A stretch of 64,000 bases of DNA from Candidatus Binatota bacterium (GTDB lineage: Bacteria > Desulfobacterota > Binatia > UBA1149): contig DUBO01000012.1 of assembly GCA_012960245.1 (NCBI GenBank), forward strand, positions 62,001 to 126,000. Direction: 5' to 3'. Position 1 is the stretch's first letter, and every line of letters starts with the position of its first letter. The position numbers and the translations under genes are program-made. Positions 62,400 through 64,000 of this stretch are shown in pieces. The notes beneath the pieces are model-generated. The model was not told where the DNA came from. It saw only the letters and a program-made list of their open reading frames with translations, and did not search any database.

Positions 62400-64000
62400 G
62401 TGTCGTCCGCCGCTCTTCCTAACGACGTGAAACTCACTCCCGTCATGCGCCAGTACCTTGAGATCAAGGCGGGGCATGAAGACGCGATTCTGTTCTTTCG
62501 GCTGGGCGATTTCTACGAGATGTTTTTCGATGACGCCGAGCGCGCCGCGTCTATTCTCGATATCACCCTGACCACGCGCAATCGTAACGACCCCAACCCC
62601 ATCCCGTTGTGCGGCATACCCTATCACTCGGCGCGGCCCTATATCGCTCGGCTGCTGGAAGCGGGAGTAAAGGTCGCCGTGTGCGAACAGGTCGAACTGC
62701 CGGGCGCGAGCCCCGGGCCGGTAAAACGAGAGGTGCGCAGGGTCATCAGCCCGGGTACGAACCTGGACGAGGACAGCCTCGGCGCCGACAGTTCTAATTT
62801 CCTGGCAGCGGTGTACGGCAAAGCCTCGGCGTGGGGGCTGGCCTGGATGGATTTCTCGACCGGTGAACTCGAGACGACCAGGGGGTCAGGACTCGAGCCC
62901 CTCAGGGATTCACTGTTTGCCGTCGGACCCAGCGAGATCCTGGTAGAAGACGACAGTGTCATGGACACTTCCGGTTTTGGTGTAGAGGGCTGCATGATTA
63001 CCGAAGTCGTGGCAGCCCCCAGTGTTGCAAGCGGCACTCACGAGCTTCCCGAGGACTCGGCGGCGGCTACGGCGATGCTGCTGGCTTACGCCGACCGCAG
63101 CCAGGCGGGCCACACTGGGCACCTTCGGCCCGCGAGGTATAGCGACCCTACGGCCGGCGTGGCTCTCGACGTGGCGACCCGCCGCAACCTCGAACTCACC
63201 CGGTCACGTGAAGGCGGGGGGCGCGCCGGTACACTGCTGGAGGTGATCGACGGTTCTGTCACCGCCATGGGCAGAAGGTTGACCGCGAGGTGGTTGGAAC
63301 AACCGCTGGGCAACCTGGCGGACATCGGGCACCGCCTCGACGGCGTGGAATTGTTTGTCGAGGATTACGCGTTGCGTGATCTTTTGCGCGAAACCCTCAA
63401 GGGCCTGGGAGATCTAGAGCGCCTGTGTGGCCGGCTTGGCTCGCGCACCGCTGGCCCCCGTGACCTCCTCCGCGTGGCGGCCTCGCTCGAGGTAGTGGCC
63501 AAGGTCGCCAGCCTGCTCGGCGACCGACAGCTACCCGGCTCCCTCGCGGATGTTCTCCCTGGGATGGATTCGCATTCGGGCACGGTGGCGTTGTTGCGGC
63601 GTGCGCTGTCCGACGAAGTTGCCGCCGCTGCCAACTCGGGCGGATTCATACGTGACGGTTACAATGACGAGGTAGACCGGCTGCGCGCGGTGAGCCGGGA
63701 CGGCAAAGGCTGGATCGCTGCGTTTGAGAAAAGTGAGCGCGAAAGCACGGGTATCAACGGGCTTAAAGTGGGCTACAACCGGGTGTTCGGATACTACCTG
63801 GAGGTAAGCCGCGCCAACCAGGACAGGGTGCCCGGCAACTACGAACGCAAGCAGACCCTCGCCAACGCTGAGCGCTACGTCACCCCGGAGTTGAAAGAGC
63901 GGGAGGCCGAGGTCCTCGGGGCAGAGGAGCGAGCGCAACGGCTCGAAGCTCACCTCTTCGAAGAGCTCTTAAACGAACTCGACGACGCGCTGGCTGGACT
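62400..64000 (+). CDS. mutS: DNA mismatch repair protein MutS, 5' part
   Basis: The gene runs off the right edge; about 533 codons are visible. It starts at GTG 62400 and shows the mismatch-binding domain (LTPVMRQYLEIKA, LFFRLGDFYEMFFDDA with the conserved Phe-x-Glu in DFYEMF), GIPYHSARPYIARLLEAG, VAVCEQVELPG and RVISPGTNLDE. The connector, core and clamp domains follow, with TRRNLELTRS and GYNRVFGYYLEVSRAN. The ATPase domain is outside the window. MutS recognises mismatches and recruits MutL, whose gene is also here. Confidence 0.96.
   Translation, partial: MSSAALPNDVKLTPVMRQYLEIKAGHEDAILFFRLGDFYEMFFDDAERAASILDITLTTRNRNDPNPIPLCGIPYHSARPYIARLLEAGVKVAVCEQVELPGASPGPVKREVRRVISPGTNLDEDSLGADSSNFLAAVYGKASAWGLAWMDFSTGELETTRGSGLEPLRDSLFAVGPSEILVEDDSVMDTSGFGVEGCMITEVVAAPSVASGTHELPEDSAAATAMLLAYADRSQAGHTGHLRPARYSDPTAGVALDVATRRNLELTRSREGGGRAGTLLEVIDGSVTAMGRRLTARWLEQPLGNLADIGHRLDGVELFVEDYALRDLLRETLKGLGDLERLCGRLGSRTAGPRDLLRVAASLEVVAKVASLLGDRQLPGSLADVLPGMDSHSGTVALLRRALSDEVAAAANSGGFIRDGYNDEVDRLRAVSRDGKGWIAAFEKSERESTGINGLKVGYNRVFGYYLEVSRANQDRVPGNYERKQTLANAERYVTPELKEREAEVLGAEERAQRLEAHLFEELLNELDDALAG

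Overview
The window is a gene-dense, GC-rich stretch of a Gram-negative bacterial chromosome. It has a complete type II secretion cluster, a lipid A/Kdo pathway and BamA/Lol machinery. The gene orders rplU-rpmA-obgE-proB-proA-nadD-rsfS, yebC-ruvC-ruvA-ruvB and pheA-hisC-tyrA-aroA-cmk-rpsA-ihfB are typical of the former Deltaproteobacteria (Desulfobacterota, Myxococcota, Binatota and relatives). I cannot place it more precisely by eye. No rRNA, tRNA, insertion sequence, phage, CRISPR array or origin was seen; nearly every base is coding and many neighbours overlap by 1-11 bases.

Layout. 1-740: 3' end of an ArsA-type ATPase. 757-7328 (minus): rplU, rpmA, obgE, proB, proA, nadD, rsfS and, last, a membrane TPR protein that looks like LapA and LapB fused in one chain. 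7475-9285 (plus): a DUF2064 transferase and a HAD phosphatase-like protein. 9367-15738 (plus): yebC, ruvC, ruvA, ruvB, an NtrY-like sensor kinase, and a single ORF joining an NtrX-type receiver domain to a complete LpxC deacetylase. 15767-27653 (minus): gspC to gspN. 27869-48840 (plus): a very long envelope run, lysS, lolC/E, lolD, bamA, skp, lpxA, lpxI, a Gfo/Idh oxidoreductase, lpxB, msbA, a DUF374 (LpxJ-like) acyltransferase, waaA, lpxK, a sugar epimerase, a Trm112-like protein, a KdkA/WaaP-like kinase, yicC, gmk, a Rel/SpoT synthetase-hydrolase and ridA. 48858-49049 (minus): rpmB. 49165-64000 (plus): pgi, mutL, miaA, pheA, hisC, tyrA, aroA, cmk, rpsA, ihfB, a HIT protein, lapA, a VWA-like C-terminal fragment, and the 5' part of mutS.

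The most interesting part is lipid A control. LpxC is the committed enzyme of lipid A synthesis. Here it carries an N-terminal phosphoacceptor domain and sits directly after, and overlapping, an NtrY-type histidine kinase. That suggests a two-component system whose output domain is the enzyme itself rather than a DNA-binding domain. The LpxC part also ends just after its last helix, without the C-terminal tail that FtsH recognises in E. coli. The same window holds a LapA-LapB fusion, a family that controls LpxC turnover in E. coli, plus a second free LapA. Together these point to an unusual, possibly undescribed wiring of LPS homeostasis. The domain calls come from visible motifs; the regulatory model is inference.
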